Below are positions 17,081 through 18,125 of a stretch of 18,125 nucleotides of DNA, piece after piece. This stretch comes from Chromera velia. Lineage: Eukaryota > Sar > Chromeraceae. The stretch's first letter is position 1. Every line of letters starts with the position of its first letter. Where the stretch lies: the NCBI GenBank assembly GCA_018398765.1, contig JAHBMJ010002539.1, positions 1-18,125 on the forward strand, read 5' to 3'. Made by a program: the position numbers and the translations under genes. The notes below the pieces were generated by a model. That model had not been told where the DNA came from and did not search any database. It saw nothing but the letters and a program-made list of their open reading frames with translations.

Positions 17081-17089
17081 ATTGATTTA

Positions 17090-18125
17090 ACAACGGTAGC
17101 ATCAATGTCACCAACAGCAGCCATGTGTGGGCACGCATAGTTACATTAGAACAAATATAGGTACAAGTTTGAATGCAAATGATAGAACTTCTAGTCAGTC
17201 GGTGCATTATTTCGCGATTCAGGCCTCAGACTCGCACACGCAAGGCCAGAAGAAGAGAACTCGAAGTCCTTCCACCCCGAAGAGCGGAAACGGCTTGAGA
17301 GGAAAAGAGAAAAGGGAGACAGCAAGAGAGAGACAGGCCTGAGGACCTGTCAAACCTCCGTAACGGAAGTGTGCTCTCTTTGTCTCTCCCCTCTTTTCAT
17401 ATTCTCTCCCCTCTTTTCTGTCTGGTTTTTTCTTTACTCTGGCTCATGCGCTTGCTTTTTTGTGCAGGCGAATTAAGGAGAGGAGACACCGCAGTGACAT
17501 CCTGCTCTCAACCCGCGGCTTCGGATTTTGACACCTTCCCTCATCGATAAAATTCGCACTCAAGTTCACTTCGAGGCTTGCTGTTTCTTTCGTTTTGCGA
17601 TGAATTCCTTTCTGCAATCTCCTTTCCCTGACCTGCTGCCTCTGCTCCTCGCTCTCCCGAGGCCTGCTTCGTCTTGCCCCTTCTCTATTAAGATAGACAG
17701 GGAGGGAACATTTATGCTATTATCTCTCGCCCCCCTCCGTGGAGAGGGGGCGAAATGGAAAGCACAGAGCATGAGTGAGAGGCTTCTTCTTGATTCTCCT
17801 TTCTGTCAGTAGTGTGCATGCAGGGAAAGAAAAAAGCAACTTCAGCAATGCATGCCCCCTCTTCTTTGAGAGAGAGCGAACTAACGACCGAAGACGCCGA
17901 CACGTCAAGCCACCCACCCGCGGGCACAGTGGCAGACTGTACGGCTCCTCGCCTATCTCTATTTCAGCATATCAGATGCACGAACCCCCCGACCTGAACT
18001 GAACCCCTCCCTCCCTAAACCTCAAGCCCTCACGCATGCAAAAGAGAGATCAGACGCACGTGAGCTCTTCAGCCCTTCTTTCAACGCCGCACAGCTCAGA
18101 AAGGGGTAGAGAGAAGACTCTGCGT
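17090..18125. other. No gene recognised
   Basis: Short frames on both strands (up to 94 codons), none with a recognisable domain. The sequence has purine- and pyrimidine-rich runs and two TGCATGC-like motifs (about 17815 and 17847), resembling the intronic and intergenic sequence elsewhere in the window. An unidentified exon cannot be excluded. Confidence 0.4.

Larger units (their letters stand above)
14927..17085 (-). mobile_element. Decayed, 5'-truncated LINE-type (non-LTR) retrotransposon fragment
   Basis: One minus-strand frame can be followed from about 17085 to a stop at 14929-14927, about 718 codons. It has reverse transcriptase motifs, then a thumb/C-terminal region broken by stops at 16159, 15961, 15925, 15916, 15727, 15520 and 15058 (first base of each codon), without a frameshift. 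Upstream of 17085 all frames close quickly (TAA at 17089), and no endonuclease domain is visible, which fits the 5' truncation common in LINE insertions. I found no poly(A), 3' tail or target-site duplication. The element class is inferred from RT motifs. Confidence 0.75.

Noticed and set aside
1-18125. tRNA, rRNA, CRISPR arrays, bacterial promoters or riboswitches
   Set aside because: Looked for cloverleaf-like, rRNA-like and regularly spaced repeat patterns and saw none; the eukaryotic gene structure makes the bacterial features irrelevant.

Overview
The window looks like nuclear DNA from a protist or microalga with intron-rich genes. GT..AG introns, a very long multi-exon gene, many simple repeats, recurrent TGCATGCA motifs and a LINE-type reverse transcriptase rule out a bacterial source. 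A chromerid or other alveolate (for example Chromera) is my best guess, but it rests on style and memory, not on a marker gene.

Layout. Positions 1-1069 (minus strand) hold a protein-coding frame that runs off the left edge. It has a BED-type zinc-finger-like motif and is broken by a two-base assembly gap at 759-760; it is probably transposon-derived. Positions 1070-3119 are noncoding: an AT-rich island full of TTTGA/TCAAA motifs, then a long pyrimidine microsatellite, then unremarkable sequence.

Positions 13870-3120 (minus strand) are one large gene that I model with 11 exons and about 2,465 residues. From exon 2 to exon 11 every junction keeps phase and has a GT donor and AG acceptor. It encodes a TRPV-like cation channel: a long N-terminal cytoplasmic part with two degenerate EF-hand-like loops, a membrane core with a recognisable S5, pore helix, filter (VLIGD) and S6 (LLLNLLIAMMG), a helical/coiled-coil region, and a huge low-complexity C-terminal tail ending in a tryptophan-rich patch. 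Introns carry CA/GA, GAAA/GGAA and CCAC repeats.

Positions 13871-14930 are upstream sequence plus a second AT-rich island with several palindromes. Positions 17085-14927 (minus strand) are a decayed, 5'-truncated LINE-type element: an intact-looking reverse transcriptase frame with a mutated YADD box (YADN), followed by about 400 codons in the same frame broken by stops only, without a frameshift. Positions 17100-18125 show no gene I can support.

The channel is the only apparently functional host gene. The two flanking coding regions are mobile-element material, so the gene sits between repeat-derived blocks.
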